Numbered from the stretch's first letter, positions 26,912 through 36,506 are shown. The stretch: DNA of 64,000 bases from Saccharothrix algeriensis (GCF_016907655.1 NZ_JAFBCL010000001.1:620001-684000), one strand, 5' to 3'. The notes: generated by a model not told the origin, from the sequence alone. Made by a program: numbers and translations.

Positions 26912-27631
26912 TCACTTGCCGACGACGCGGACCAGCGGGTCGAGGCCCGCCTGCACGTGCTGGCCCGGCTCGCACAGCGGCTGCAGGTCCAGGCCGCCCC
27001 CCACGGGGATGATCAGGTCGACCTGCGACCCGAAGCGGATCTGCGAGAACCGCGACCCCTGCCGGACCGGGCGGTGCTGGGCCAGGGTGAAGGGCGTGAT
27101 GGCGTCGACGTCGTAGTCGGCGAGCTGGAGCAGGTGGTAGGCCCGGCCCAGCTCGGCGGAGTCGACGCGGTTGACCACCCGCTGGTTGTGCCGGAGGTAC
27201 TCCCGGCCCTCGGCGGGGACCCGGAGCCGCTCCAGGATCTCCTTCTCCACGTCGAGCATCGGCCGGTTGACCGTGTCGATCGCGTCCAGTTCCCGGTAGG
27301 TCAGCCGGCCCGAGTACGGCACGCGGTTGACGTGCACGTCGTAGAAGGTCATGAAGATGCCGATGACGAGGCTGACCCGGTCGTAGCCGTCGTCCCTGAT
27401 GGCGTCGCGCACGGTGTGCGGGCTGCCCTTGATGTCGACCACCGGCGCGTCGGGCTCGACGACCCCCTGGTAGAGGACGACCCCGTCCGCCGGGGAGAAG
27501 AAGTACGCCGGGTCGACGTGCGTGTGCCGCATCGGGTCCCGGAAGAAGTAGTTCTCCGACAGCCACTTCACCGACTCGCCCCGCACGGGGTCCACGTCCT
27601 CGGCTATCCAGTCGCGCAACGATTTGACCAA
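26912..27631 (-). CDS. phosphatidylserine-decarboxylase-like pyruvoyl enzyme
   Basis: A 239-residue PSD-family protein. It has the Asp of FSPADG (D49), the His in YDVHVNRVPYSG (H100) and the self-cleavage site RFGSQVDLIIP (S202 becomes the pyruvoyl group), so the D-H-S triad is complete. It is short, with no N-terminal membrane domain. Members of this family decarboxylate phosphatidylserine, but some act on free amino acids (for example fungal PsiD on tryptophan). Its place between an ABC exporter and an amidinotransferase suggests a pathway role rather than bulk phospholipid synthesis (inference). Confidence 0.85.
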   Translation of the reverse strand: MVKSLRDWIAEDVDPVRGESVKWLSENYFFRDPMRHTHVDPAYFFSPADGVVLYQGVVEPDAPVVDIKGSPHTVRDAIRDDGYDRVSLVIGIFMTFYDVHVNRVPYSGRLTYRELDAIDTVNRPMLDVEKEILERLRVPAEGREYLRHNQRVVNRVDSAELGRAYHLLQLADYDVDAITPFTLAQHRPVRQGSRFSQIRFGSQVDLIIPVGGGLDLQPLCEPGQHVQAGLDPLVRVVGK

Positions 27632-27674
27632 CGCCCTCTCCTGTCCATTTCCGTGGGGGGCACCGACCGGCCGG

Positions 27675-29507
27675 TCACCGGTCGACGGCGGGGAACGCGA
27701 GGACCTTCCGGTAGGTCGGGTCGTGCACGAGCTGCTCGTGCGCGCCGGACGCGTGCACCGAGCCGCCGTGCAGCAGGACCACCTGGTCGGCTTGGAGGAC
27801 CAGGGGCAGCCGGTGCGTCACGGCGAGCACGATGCGGTCGCCGTGGTCGCGCACGATCGACTCCACGAGGGTCTGCTCGCTGAGCGGGTCCAGCTGCGAG
27901 GTCGCCTCGTCGAGCAGCAGCACCTCGCTGTCGCGCGCCAGCGCGCGGGCGACGGCGATGCGCTGGCGCTGGCCGCCGGAGATCCGCACCCCGCGCTCGC
28001 CCACCTCGGTGTCGAGCCCCCGCGGCAGGCCGCGCACCCACTCGGCCAGCCCGACGGAGGCCAGGACGCGGCGCAGCCCGTCCTCGGCGAGCCCGTCGAC
28101 CCCGTAGCCCGCCGCCTCGCGGATGGTCGCGCCCAGCAGCGGCGCCTCCTGCTCCACGTACGACACGCGCCGGCGCAGGTGCGCCAGGTCGAGGTCGCGC
28201 ACGTCCTGCCCGTCGAGCAGCACGCGCCCCCGGTCCGGGTCGACGAACCTCTCGACCAGGCTCAGGACCGTCGTCTTGCCCGTCCCCGAGGGACCGACGA
28301 GCACGGTCAGCCCCGGCCGCGCCTCGATGGTGACGTCGCGCAGCACTTCGCGGTCGCCGTGGCCGAAGGAGACGTGGTCCAGCCGCAGGAGCCGGTCCCG
28401 CGCGCCGGCCCGCGCACCGGGCGCCCGCCCCGGCCGGCGCGCCGCCACCTCGGCCTCGGCGGGCAGGTCGAGCAGGCCGGTGATCCGCCGGAGCGCGGCC
28501 ACCCCCTCCGACAGCCGGCTCGCCGACTCGGTCAGCGACTCCACCGGGTCCTGGATGTAGACCAGGTAGAGCAGGATCGCCACCAGGTCGCCCACCCCGA
28601 CCGCGCCGGAGCCGACCCGGAGGACGCCGACGGCCAGGACGGTCAGGAACGTCAGGTCCACCGAGGCGTAGGCCACGGTGTCCGCCCACGCCCCCGTCCG
28701 GGCGACCCGCAGGCCCGCCCGGTAGGCCGACCCGGCCTCCCGGTCGAACGACTCGGCCTCGCGGTGCTCCATCGACGACGCCTTGACCGTCCGCAGCGCG
28801 AGCAGGACCCGGTGCACGACGCCGGTCATCGCGCCGACGTGCTGCTGGCCGCGCTCGGTGTCCCGCGCCAACCGGCGGAACACCCCCAGCTCCACGACCG
28901 CGGCCACGGCCAGCAGCCCGAGGACCAGCGAGGCCAGGAACACGTCGACGAACAGCATCAGGACGATGCCGACCACGGCGGTGAGCGGCACGACGACCAG
29001 GTCCACCAGCGCTTTGACCACCGTCTGCTGGACCAGGGTGGTGTCCGACCCGATCCGGGACAGCACGTCGCCCACGGGCCGCGACGCCACCGCCGGGACC
29101 GGGGCGAGGACGACCCGCCGCGCGGCCGTGCGCCGCAGGTCGAGCACCAGCTTCTCGCTCAACCTGCCCCGCTGGTCGTAGGCGAGGTAGTTGAGCACCA
29201 ACCCCACGGCGGCCAGCGCACCCAGCACCGCGATCGGGCCGCCCGGCCCGCCCGCGGCGCCGACGCCGTCGACCACCTCGCGGGCGGCCAGCGGCTGGAC
29301 CAGCCCGACGGCCCGCGCGCCCAGCTCCAGCAGCAGCACCACCGCCACCGCGCCGCGCCGCGCGGCGAGCCGTTCGCGCAGCGCCGCCGAGGGCGACGCG
29401 CGCCGGGGCCGCTCGGCGGGCCCGGCGCCCCGCCCGGCAGCGGGGTGGTCGGGTGGTGTCGCGGTCGCCGCGCCGCCGGGACCGCCCTCGTGCGCCCGCC
29501 GCCTCAC
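27675..29507 (-). CDS. ABC transporter, fused permease-ATPase (exporter type)
   Basis: About 610 residues. The membrane domain has roughly six hydrophobic segments (about 50-330; RIGSDTTLVQQT is the usual coupling region). The nucleotide-binding domain has Walker A GPSGTGKTT, the Q-loop region VEQEAPLLGAT, signature ISGGQRQRIAVARAL, Walker B VLLLDEATSQLD and the H-loop LAVTHRL. A homodimeric exporter is expected. It is first in a minus-strand run, 43 bp ahead of the PSD-like gene. Start uncertain: GTG 29507 or GTG 29555. Confidence 0.87.
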   Translation of the reverse strand: MRRRAHEGGPGGAATATPPDHPAAGRGAGPAERPRRASPSAALRERLAARRGAVAVVLLLELGARAVGLVQPLAAREVVDGVGAAGGPGGPIAVLGALAAVGLVLNYLAYDQRGRLSEKLVLDLRRTAARRVVLAPVPAVASRPVGDVLSRIGSDTTLVQQTVVKALVDLVVVPLTAVVGIVLMLFVDVFLASLVLGLLAVAAVVELGVFRRLARDTERGQQHVGAMTGVVHRVLLALRTVKASSMEHREAESFDREAGSAYRAGLRVARTGAWADTVAYASVDLTFLTVLAVGVLRVGSGAVGVGDLVAILLYLVYIQDPVESLTESASRLSEGVAALRRITGLLDLPAEAEVAARRPGRAPGARAGARDRLLRLDHVSFGHGDREVLRDVTIEARPGLTVLVGPSGTGKTTVLSLVERFVDPDRGRVLLDGQDVRDLDLAHLRRRVSYVEQEAPLLGATIREAAGYGVDGLAEDGLRRVLASVGLAEWVRGLPRGLDTEVGERGVRISGGQRQRIAVARALARDSEVLLLDEATSQLDPLSEQTLVESIVRDHGDRIVLAVTHRLPLVLQADQVVLLHGGSVHASGAHEQLVHDPTYRKVLAFPAVDR

Positions 29508-30038
29508 GGGGCACCGCGCGCCGTCGCCCGCCGGGACGGCGGACCCCCGGGCCACCGACGGGGACCACCCGGGCGGGCGGTGCGCGCCTCGCCCTCCACC
29601 CCCGCCCCGGGCGCGCGGACCGCTCCCGACGACGACCTGCGGACGAGGAGAGCCATCTTCACCTTCGCAGGAGTCCGATCAGGCCGGGAACGCGCGTCCC
29701 GGGGCACGTCGGCGACCGTACTGCGGTCATCCGGGACCCGCGTCCGCGTTGCCCCGATAGGGGCGGGACCGCGCCGGCAAATCGCCCGCACGGGTGGTCG
29801 GGCCGTCGCCGGCGGGCGCGCGTCGCCGGGCCCGGCGGGGCCCGCCCCCGCCGCGCGGACGTCCGACAGGGGCCGGGCACGATCCCCGCGCACCCCCTCC
29901 GACCTGCGGTGATCGGCTCGTCCGAGATCCGGGGGAAATTTTTTCCCGGAGGTGTCGATCCGGCGGGCGGCCCGTTCGACCTATGGCCGTGAGAGGGTTC
30001 GCGAGGAACCCCGCCGAGTACCCGGAGAGATCGAGACC
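29508..30038. other. divergent intergenic region
   Basis: No gene seen between the ABC exporter (minus) and the DGPF gene (plus). It contains an AT-rich AAATTTTTT stretch at about 29937-29944 and, just after it, an ECF42-type promoter. The GC-rich left half showed nothing recognisable. Confidence 0.45.
29953..29980 (+). promoter_or_regulatory. ECF42-type promoter
   Basis: TGTCGA (29953-29958) and CGAC (29977-29980) with an 18-bp spacer, about 60 bp upstream of the DGPF gene. This fits the motif I recall for ECF42 sigma factors (TGTCGA at -35, CGA(T)C at -10), and the adjacent sigma gene is of that group, so autoregulation is likely. Confidence 0.6.
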
Positions 30039-30458
30039 ATGAAGTACATGCTGATCATGCGCGCCACCGACGAGTCCTTCGCCGGCATGGCCGACTTCGA
30101 CTTCGACCAGATGCTGGAGACGGTCGGCAGGTTCAACGACGAGCTGATCCGGGCGGGCGTGCTGGTGGCCGCGGAGGGCCTGGACTCCGCCGCCGACGGC
30201 GTCGTCGTGGACCACTCCGCGGAGCCCCCGGTGGCCACCGACGGCCCGTACGGGGAGACCAAGGAGCTGTTCGGCGGGTTCTACATCCTCAACGTGGCCT
30301 CGAAGGAGGAGGCGGTCGAGTGGGCCAAGCGGGCGCCGTTCACCGGGCCGGGGCTCAAGACCGAGATCCGCCGGGTCACCACGATCGACGAGTTCCCGCA
30401 GGACAACGAGTGGATCCGGAAGGAGCGGGCGTGGCGGGAGGCCACCGGGCAGCTCTGA
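30039..30458 (+). CDS. DGPF-domain (YCII-related) protein
   Basis: A 139-residue ferredoxin-like-fold protein of the YciI/DGPF family: MKYMLIMRA start, DGPYGETKELFGGFYIL (the DGPF-type motif, here DGPY) and a C-terminal EWIRKERAWREATGQL. DGPF proteins are the conserved genomic partners and targets of ECF42 sigma factors; their biochemical role is unsettled. ATG has GGAGAG 9 bp upstream. It lies 32 bp ahead of the sigma factor gene, so an operon is likely. Confidence 0.9.
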   Translation: MKYMLIMRATDESFAGMADFDFDQMLETVGRFNDELIRAGVLVAAEGLDSAADGVVVDHSAEPPVATDGPYGETKELFGGFYILNVASKEEAVEWAKRAPFTGPGLKTEIRRVTTIDEFPQDNEWIRKERAWREATGQL

Positions 30459-30490
30459 GGCGGACCGACGCGGGAGGGGCTGGTCGCGTG

Positions 30491-31759
30491 ATGGCCGACC
30501 ACACCGGCCGGGAGGCGGTCGCCGCGGTCTGGCGGATCGACTCCGCGCGGATCGTCGGCGCGCTCGCCCGGTACACCGGCGACTTCGCCCTGGCCGAGGA
30601 CCTGGCCCAGGAAGCGCTGGCGGAGGCGCTGGTGAGCTGGCCGGGCGACGGCGTGCCGCGCAACCCCGCCGGGTGGCTGCTCACCGTCGGCAAGCGCCGC
30701 GCGATCGACGCGTTCCGCAGGCGCTCCGCGCTCGACGAGCGGTACGCCGCCCTCGCCCAGGAGCTGGGTGAGGGCGGCGCCCCCGGCGCCGCCGAGGACG
30801 TCCTGTGGGACCCGGACCAGGTCGACGACGACGTGCTGGCGCTGATGTTCATCTCCTGCCACCCGGTGCTGTCGCGGGAGGCGAGGCTGGCGCTGACCCT
30901 GCGCGTGGTCGGTGGTCTGGGCAGCGACGAGATCGCCCGCGCGTTCCTGGTGCCCACCGCCACCGTGCAGGCCCGGATCACCCGGGCCAAGAAGACGCTC
31001 GCCGCGGCCCGGGTGCCGTTCGGGCTGCCCGCCGCCGAGGAGCGCCGCAAGCGGCTGGGCTCGGTGCTCAACGTCGTCTACCTGATCTTCACCGAGGGGT
31101 CCTCGGCCAGCTCCGGCAGCAGCCTGATCCGGCTGGACCTGGCCGGCGAGGCCCAGCGCCTGGCGCGGGTGCTGGCCCGGCTGGCGCCCGACGAGCCGGA
31201 GGTGCACGGGCTGCTGGCGCTGCTGGAGCTGACCGCGGCGCGCTTCCCGGCCCGGGTCGGCCCGGACGGCGAACCGGTGCTGCTGGAGCACCAGGACCGC
31301 CGCCGCTGGGACCGCGCCGCGATCCGCCGCGGGCGGGCGGCCCTGGCCCGCGCGGAGCGGGCCGGCCGGGGGCTGGGGGCCTACGGCCTGCAGGCGGCCA
31401 TCGCCGAGTGCCACGCCGTCGCCCCGTCGGTGCGGGAGACGGACTGGGAGCGCGTGGTGCTCCTCTACGAGGCGCTCGGCCGGCTCGCGCCGTCCCCGGT
31501 GGTCGACCTCAACCGGGCGGTGGCGGTGTCCATGGCCCACGGGCCGGCCGCGGCGCTGCCGGTGGTGGACGGGCTCGTGGCCGACGGGGCGCTGGCGGAC
31601 TCGCACCTGCTGCCCAGCGTGCGCGGCGAGCTGCTCATCCGCTTGCAGCGCACCGCCGAGGCCCGGACCGAGCTGGAGGCGGCGGTGCGGCGGTGCGGCA
31701 ACGAGCGCGAGCGCGCGGTGCTGGAGCGCAAGCTCGCCGACCTGGGCCCCGCTTCGTGA
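30491..31759 (+). CDS. ECF42-group RNA polymerase sigma factor with C-terminal TPR-like extension
   Basis: 422 residues. The sigma2 region (about 15-80) has DFALAEDLAQEALAEAL and NPAGWLLTVGKRRAIDAFRR. The sigma4 region (about 125-180) has LALTLRVVGGLGSDEIARAFLVPTATVQARITRAKKTL. A long helical C-terminal domain with tetratricopeptide character follows (about 195-420; YLIFTEG, PEVHGLLALLELTAAR, YGLQAAIAECHA, VVDLNRAVA). This architecture plus the adjacent DGPF gene defines the ECF42 group. No anti-sigma factor is nearby; the C-terminal domain is thought to control activity. Confidence 0.92.
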   Translation: MADHTGREAVAAVWRIDSARIVGALARYTGDFALAEDLAQEALAEALVSWPGDGVPRNPAGWLLTVGKRRAIDAFRRRSALDERYAALAQELGEGGAPGAAEDVLWDPDQVDDDVLALMFISCHPVLSREARLALTLRVVGGLGSDEIARAFLVPTATVQARITRAKKTLAAARVPFGLPAAEERRKRLGSVLNVVYLIFTEGSSASSGSSLIRLDLAGEAQRLARVLARLAPDEPEVHGLLALLELTAARFPARVGPDGEPVLLEHQDRRRWDRAAIRRGRAALARAERAGRGLGAYGLQAAIAECHAVAPSVRETDWERVVLLYEALGRLAPSPVVDLNRAVAVSMAHGPAAALPVVDGLVADGALADSHLLPSVRGELLIRLQRTAEARTELEAAVRRCGNERERAVLERKLADLGPAS

Positions 31760-31761
31760 CC

Positions 31762-31796
31762 GGTCCGACCGGCGGGTGTCACCCGCCGGTCGGACC
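31762..31796 (+). terminator. strong hairpin terminator after the ECF42 gene
   Basis: A perfect 16-bp stem (31762-31777 with 31781-31796) and a GTC loop start 2 bp after the sigma factor stop codon. Confidence 0.8.
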
Positions 31797-32822
31797 GCCG
31801 AGGGGCTCCCGGCAGGCGTCCGCCCGGGTGTGCGAGTCCCCGATCGGGCCGTCGCAGAAGGCGGCAGGCGGCGGTGCGCGAACCCCGCGCCACACCGACC
31901 CGGAAAAGCCCTTTAGCGCGTTCGGCGCCGACGCCGGGCGGTTCCCCCGCCGTGTCGGCATCGAGGTTCGAGACGAAGGTGAACCCCGAGGTCAGACCTT
32001 GGTCGGTAAGTTCCCCCGATCTTGACCGCGCCCCGACGCCGTGGTTCCCACTTGAGGCGCCGGCGCGACCGCGCCGACGAAGCCGGGGTCCGGGAAGCGT
32101 CGCGAGACGGGTCGACGCCCTGGTCCGCACGACCGGTCGAGGATCCCGTTCCGGTGCGCCGCAGGTGCGCCGTCGAGGAGGCATCGGCCTGTGCGAAAAG
32201 GTCCTGACCGGTCCGCAGTTCCGCATGTTGACGTTCGTGGGCCTCTGCGGCAGCGGTGACGCCGCGTTCACCAGGCCGGCGGCGCTGTGGAAGGCGTTGG
32301 GCACCGACACCCCGCTGCCACCGGACGGCACGCCCGTCCCCCCGCGCCCGGGTACCTGCTCGGCGGGCGACGACCGGCGCACGACCTCGAATGCGCCGCC
32401 GGGACCGAGGCCCGGCCGCCCGCTCGGGTTCCGGCCATCGGACAGCGCTTCCGGGGTGGCTCAGCCCGCTGACGGGCAAGGCGGCGCTTGCGGCCCCCCT
32501 GGACCGCAGGCGCTGCCCAGCCCGCGATCAGCAGTTGTCGAGCAGGCCCCGGTGGATCCACGCGTCCGAGCGCCCGCCGACGATGTTCCCGCTGGCCCCG
32601 GTGAGGTCCGGGCCGCCGGACCGGTGCGGGACCGCGCCGCGGCCGGGCCCCGGAGCGGGAGTGGCCGGGCCACTTCCCGGGTGTGCCGTTCCGGGCGCCC
32701 TGCCGACCGCCTGCCGCCGGCACGGGGGGCGCGGCGGTCGGGACACCGCGCCTTGGACGTGAACCGACCCACAAAGCGCCTCCCGGCGTGCACCGCGTCG
32801 GTCTCGTTAGGACACTGGAGGG
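31797..32822. other. 1-kb region without a confident gene
   Basis: No complete gene is convincing. The minus-strand frame ending at 32528 closes with DLTGASGNIVGGRSDAWIH then RGLLDNC and a TGA, which reads like a real protein C-terminus, but upstream the frame is Arg/Pro/Gly-rich. It may be a decayed gene. The rest shows only mixed short frames. Confidence 0.3.
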
Positions 32823-33888
32823 GTGACCGACCAGCCGTTGCTCTCGCCCACCCGCATCTACGTGGAGCCCGCCGCCGCGGAACTGCCGCGCGGGCGCGAG
32901 GTGCTCGACCGGTTCCCCGACGCCGAGCGCGTGGAGGTCGACGACCACTGGCGCATCCCCGAGCTGCACGGCGACGAGGCCAACGCCCGCCGCTGGGTGC
33001 GCATCAAGCGGGAGGCGCTGGTGCTGGGGGTGAAGAAGTCGCTCAGCGCCCGGCCCAACGGCCGTTCGGCCCACTTCATCGCCCCGTCCACGGCCAACGG
33101 CTGCGCCATGGCCTGCGCGTACTGCTACGTGCCCCGGCGCAAGGGCTACTCCAACCCGATCACGGTGTTCGCCAACATCGAGCAGATCACCGGCTACCTG
33201 GCCCGGCACGTCGCTCGGCAGGGCCCGATGACCGCGCCCGACCAGGTGGACGACCGGGCGTGGGTCTACGACATCGGGGAGAACTCCGACTGCTCGGTGG
33301 ACGCCCTGGTCAGCGACAACGTGCGCGACCTGGTCGGGCTGTTCCGCGGCCTGCCCACCGCCAAGGCGTCCTTCGCGACCAAGCACGTCAACCGCGACCT
33401 GCTGGACTGGGACCCGGGGGGGCCGCACCCGCGTGCGGTTCTCCCTGATGCCCGAGCGCACCGCGAAGCTCCTCGACATCCGCACCAGCCCGATCGCCGA
33501 GCGCCTCGCCGCCCTGGACGACTTCCGCGCCGCCGGGTACGAGGTGCACGTCAACCTCAGCCCCGTGGTCGTGCACGACGGCTGGCTGGACGACTGGCGC
33601 GAACTGCTGGCGGCGCTGGGCGACGCCGCCTCCCCCGCCACCCGCGACCAGCTGGCCGCGGAGGTCATCATGCTCACCCACAACCGGGCGCTGCACGAGG
33701 TGAACCTGCGCTGGCACCCCCGCGCCGAGGACGTCCTGTGGCGGCCCGACCTGCAGGAGTCCAAGCGCAGCGAGGGCGGCGGCGTCAACGTCCGCTACCG
33801 GCGGGGCCTCAAGCGCGGCCTGCTGGACGAGCTGCTGGGCCTGATCGCCCGGCACGCCCCGTACCTGCGCGTCCGCTACGCGTTCTGA
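32823..33888 (+). pseudogene. spore photoproduct lyase family radical SAM protein, 1-base frameshift
   Basis: Two plus-strand frames encode one protein of about 355 residues. The first (GTG 32823) has the radical SAM cysteines in NGCAMACAYCYV (C94, C98, C101; CxxxCxxC) and VYDIGENSDCSVDAL, and loses coding sense after LDWDPGG. The second resumes with RVRFSLMPERTAK and ends at RVRYAF (33888). The junction is a G7 run at 33416-33422; removing one G gives a continuous GGRTRVRF. The family is related to the enzyme that repairs UV spore photoproducts, but its role in non-sporulating-type actinobacterial cells is not established. The last 13 bp overlap the convergent MFS gene. Confidence 0.85.
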
Positions 33889-35195
33889 CCGCGGGGGGCT
33901 CCGTCGGCCGGCAGCTGCCGCACGGAGCGCACGGCCAGCGCCAGCGGCGCGCTGAGCACGGCGACCAGCGCGCCGGTGAGCAGCACCGCGTGCGTGCCGA
34001 CGCGCTCGGCCGCCGGCCCGGCCAGGGCCATGCCCGCGGGCGCGGCGGCCAGGCCCACGACGGTGGACAGGCCGGTGGCCCGGGCGACGAGGTCGGCGGG
34101 CACGTGGACCTGCCGCGCGGTCTCGGTGAGCACCGCGTAGAGGGCGGACTGCACCCCGGCGGGGACGGCCGCGGCGGCGAGCGCCCAGACCGGCGCGCCG
34201 GCGGCGAGCAGGACCAGCAGCGGGGCCAGGGCGGCGGGGATGGTGACGGCGACCCGCAGCGGGCGCCGCGGGCGCCAGCGCAGGGCCAGGGCGCTGCCCA
34301 GCAGCGCGCCCGCGGCGTAGCCGTTGCCGATCAGCACCCACGCCAGGGGGCCGCCCAGCCGCTGTTCGGCGATGACCGGGCCGAGCACCAGGAACGGCGA
34401 GATGCACACCCCGTTGATGACGGCGACCTGGACGGTGGTGGCCTGCAACCAGGGGCGGGTGCGGAAGTCCCGCCACCCGTGCCGCGCGGCGGTCAGCAGC
34501 GCCGGTCGCCGCGGCACCGACCGGTCCGGCGCCTTGAGCGCGACGAGCGCGGCGGCGCTGATCGCGAACGTGACCGCGTCCACGGCGAAGGACACGCCCG
34601 CGCCGACCGCGGCCACCAGCGCCGCCGACACCACCGGGGCGACGAGCGTCGCGGCGTTCTGGGTGGTGGTGACCAGGGCGTTGGCCTGACGGCGCTGCGC
34701 CTCGGGCACGATGTCGGCGACCAGGCCCGCCGCGGCGGGGGTGAAGAAGGCGTGGGCCGCGCCCGCCACCGCCTGCAACGCGGCCAGGTGCCACAGGGTC
34801 GCGACCCCGGTGACGAGCAGGGCGGCCGTCAGCCCCTGGGAGGCGCAGCGGACGACGTCGGCGGCGAGCATGACGGCGCGACGCGACAGCACGTCGCCCA
34901 CCACCCCGCCGACGAGGGTGAACACCACGACCGGCAACCGGCCGGCCAGCAGGACGAGCCCCAGCTCGGTCGGCGACGCCCCGAGCCGCAACGCGCCGAA
35001 CAGCAGCGCGACGGGGATCAGGCCGTCTCCGAGGTGGGAGGACGTCCGGGCGAGGAAGTACCGGCGGAAGGCCGGGTCGCGCAGCAGCGCGGGCACGGGA
35101 CGGGTCACGCGCTCGAACCTGCCGGCCCACACCGACAATCCGCGGAGCGGGCGGCCGGCCGCACGGCCCGCCACCCGCTCCGCCGCCTGTCGCAC
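33876..35195 (-). CDS. MFS transporter
   Basis: A 439-residue protein with about 12 hydrophobic helices. It has FRRYFLARTSSHLGDGLIPVAL at the first helix, GGVVGDVLSRRAVML as the inter-helix motif, and a central basic loop. Similar in type to macrolide-efflux-like MFS_3 proteins. Substrate unknown. Convergent with, and overlapping the last 13 bp of, the radical SAM gene. Confidence 0.85.
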   Translation of the reverse strand: MRQAAERVAGRAAGRPLRGLSVWAGRFERVTRPVPALLRDPAFRRYFLARTSSHLGDGLIPVALLFGALRLGASPTELGLVLLAGRLPVVVFTLVGGVVGDVLSRRAVMLAADVVRCASQGLTAALLVTGVATLWHLAALQAVAGAAHAFFTPAAAGLVADIVPEAQRRQANALVTTTQNAATLVAPVVSAALVAAVGAGVSFAVDAVTFAISAAALVALKAPDRSVPRRPALLTAARHGWRDFRTRPWLQATTVQVAVINGVCISPFLVLGPVIAEQRLGGPLAWVLIGNGYAAGALLGSALALRWRPRRPLRVAVTIPAALAPLLVLLAAGAPVWALAAAAVPAGVQSALYAVLTETARQVHVPADLVARATGLSTVVGLAAAPAGMALAGPAAERVGTHAVLLTGALVAVLSAPLALAVRSVRQLPADGAPRGQNA

Positions 35196-35219
35196 GGCGC
35201 CGCCCGGGGGTCTCCCGGG

Positions 35220-36506
35220 TCACATGAAGTAGCGCAACCAGACGTAGCCCCAGGCCATCACCGTGCTCAGCACCGTCACGACGATGCCGTACCTGGTGAA
35301 CTGCCAGAAGCTGATGTGGTTGCCGGTGCGCGCCGCGATGCCGATGGCGACGACGTTGGCGCTGGCCGCCACCGCGGTGCCGTTGCCGCTGAAGTCCGCG
35401 CCGAGCGCGAAGGACCACCACAGCGCCTGCCCGGTCGCCGGGTCCGCGATCCCGGCCACCATGCCCTCCACGACGGGGCTCATGGTGGCGGCGTAGGGGA
35501 TGTTGTCGAAGAAGGCGCCCAACACGCTGGAGCCGAACAACAACGCGGTGGCCGCGAGGAAGTGGTTGTCGCCGAACCCCTGCACGGCCCAGCTGCCCAG
35601 CGTCTCGATGACGCCGGTGTGCACCAGTCCCGCGACCATGACGAACAGGCCCATGAAGAAGGCCAGGGTGTGCCACTCGACCTCGCGCAGGACGTCGCCG
35701 ACGTCGGCGCCGGTGGCCAGCATCATCAGCCCGGCGCCCACCAGGGCGACGACGGCCGGGTCGAGGTGGAGCACCGAGTGCAGGCTGAACCCGAGGACCA
35801 CCACGGCGAACACGGCCAGGCAGCGGCGCAGCATCCGGGCGTCGGTGATGGCCCGCCGCTCGTTGAGCGCCATGACCGCCGCGACGTGCTCGGGGTTGTG
35901 CTGGAAGGACTTGCGGAACAGCACCCTGGTCAGCAGCACGAACACCGCGAAGATGACGACCACGATCGGCGCCATGTGGACCAGGAAGTCGGTGAAGGTC
36001 AACCCGGCCCGGCTGCCGATGATGATGTTGGGCGGGTCGCCGATGAGCGTCGCCGCGCCACCGATGTTGGACGCGAGCACCTCGGCGATGATGTAGGGCT
36101 GGGGCGCGATGCGCAGCCGGTTGCACACCACGATGGTCACCGGGACGACCAGCATGATCGTGGTGACGTTGTCGAGGAACGGCGAGGCCACGGCGGTGAT
36201 CGCCATCAGCATCACCATCAGGCGGTACGGCTTGCCCTTCGCCTTCTTGGCCGCCCAGATGGCGAGGTAGTCGAAGATGCCGGTCTGCTTGACGATCCCG
36301 ACGATGACCATCATGCCGAACAGCAGGAAGATGACGTTCCAGTCGATGCCGGCGTGCTCGGAGAAGAACACCTCGGCGCCGGGGACCAGGCCCAGGACGG
36401 CCATCGCGCCCGAGGCGATGAGCACCACCTTGAGCTTGTCCGCCTTCTCCGTGGCGATGAAGAAGAACGCGACCAGGAAGATCCCGAGGGCGAGGACGGC
36501 GCTCAT
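35220..36506 (-). CDS. ArsB/NhaD-superfamily (citrate/anion permease-type) transporter
   Basis: A 428-residue ion-transporter-superfamily protein with about 11-12 helices. Family signatures in both inverted halves: SPFLDNVTTIMLVVPVTI with IGGAATLIGDPPNIIIGSRAG in the first, and FFDNIPYAATMSPV with GADFSGNGTAVAASANVVAIGIA in the second. These are typical of SLC13/ArsB/NhaD permeases. Arsenite, Na+/H+ or dicarboxylate transport cannot be separated from sequence. The CBS-domain gene lies 193 bp upstream on the same strand and may regulate or form part of the same unit. Confidence 0.88.
   Translation of the reverse strand: MSAVLALGIFLVAFFFIATEKADKLKVVLIASGAMAVLGLVPGAEVFFSEHAGIDWNVIFLLFGMMVIVGIVKQTGIFDYLAIWAAKKAKGKPYRLMVMLMAITAVASPFLDNVTTIMLVVPVTIVVCNRLRIAPQPYIIAEVLASNIGGAATLIGDPPNIIIGSRAGLTFTDFLVHMAPIVVVIFAVFVLLTRVLFRKSFQHNPEHVAAVMALNERRAITDARMLRRCLAVFAVVVLGFSLHSVLHLDPAVVALVGAGLMMLATGADVGDVLREVEWHTLAFFMGLFVMVAGLVHTGVIETLGSWAVQGFGDNHFLAATALLFGSSVLGAFFDNIPYAATMSPVVEGMVAGIADPATGQALWWSFALGADFSGNGTAVAASANVVAIGIAARTGNHISFWQFTRYGIVVTVLSTVMAWGYVWLRYFM

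Noticed and set aside
32823..33888. Programmed frameshift in the radical SAM gene
   Set aside because: The G7 run needs a correction for one extra base and has no established stimulator pattern; family members are single-frame, so error or mutation is simpler.
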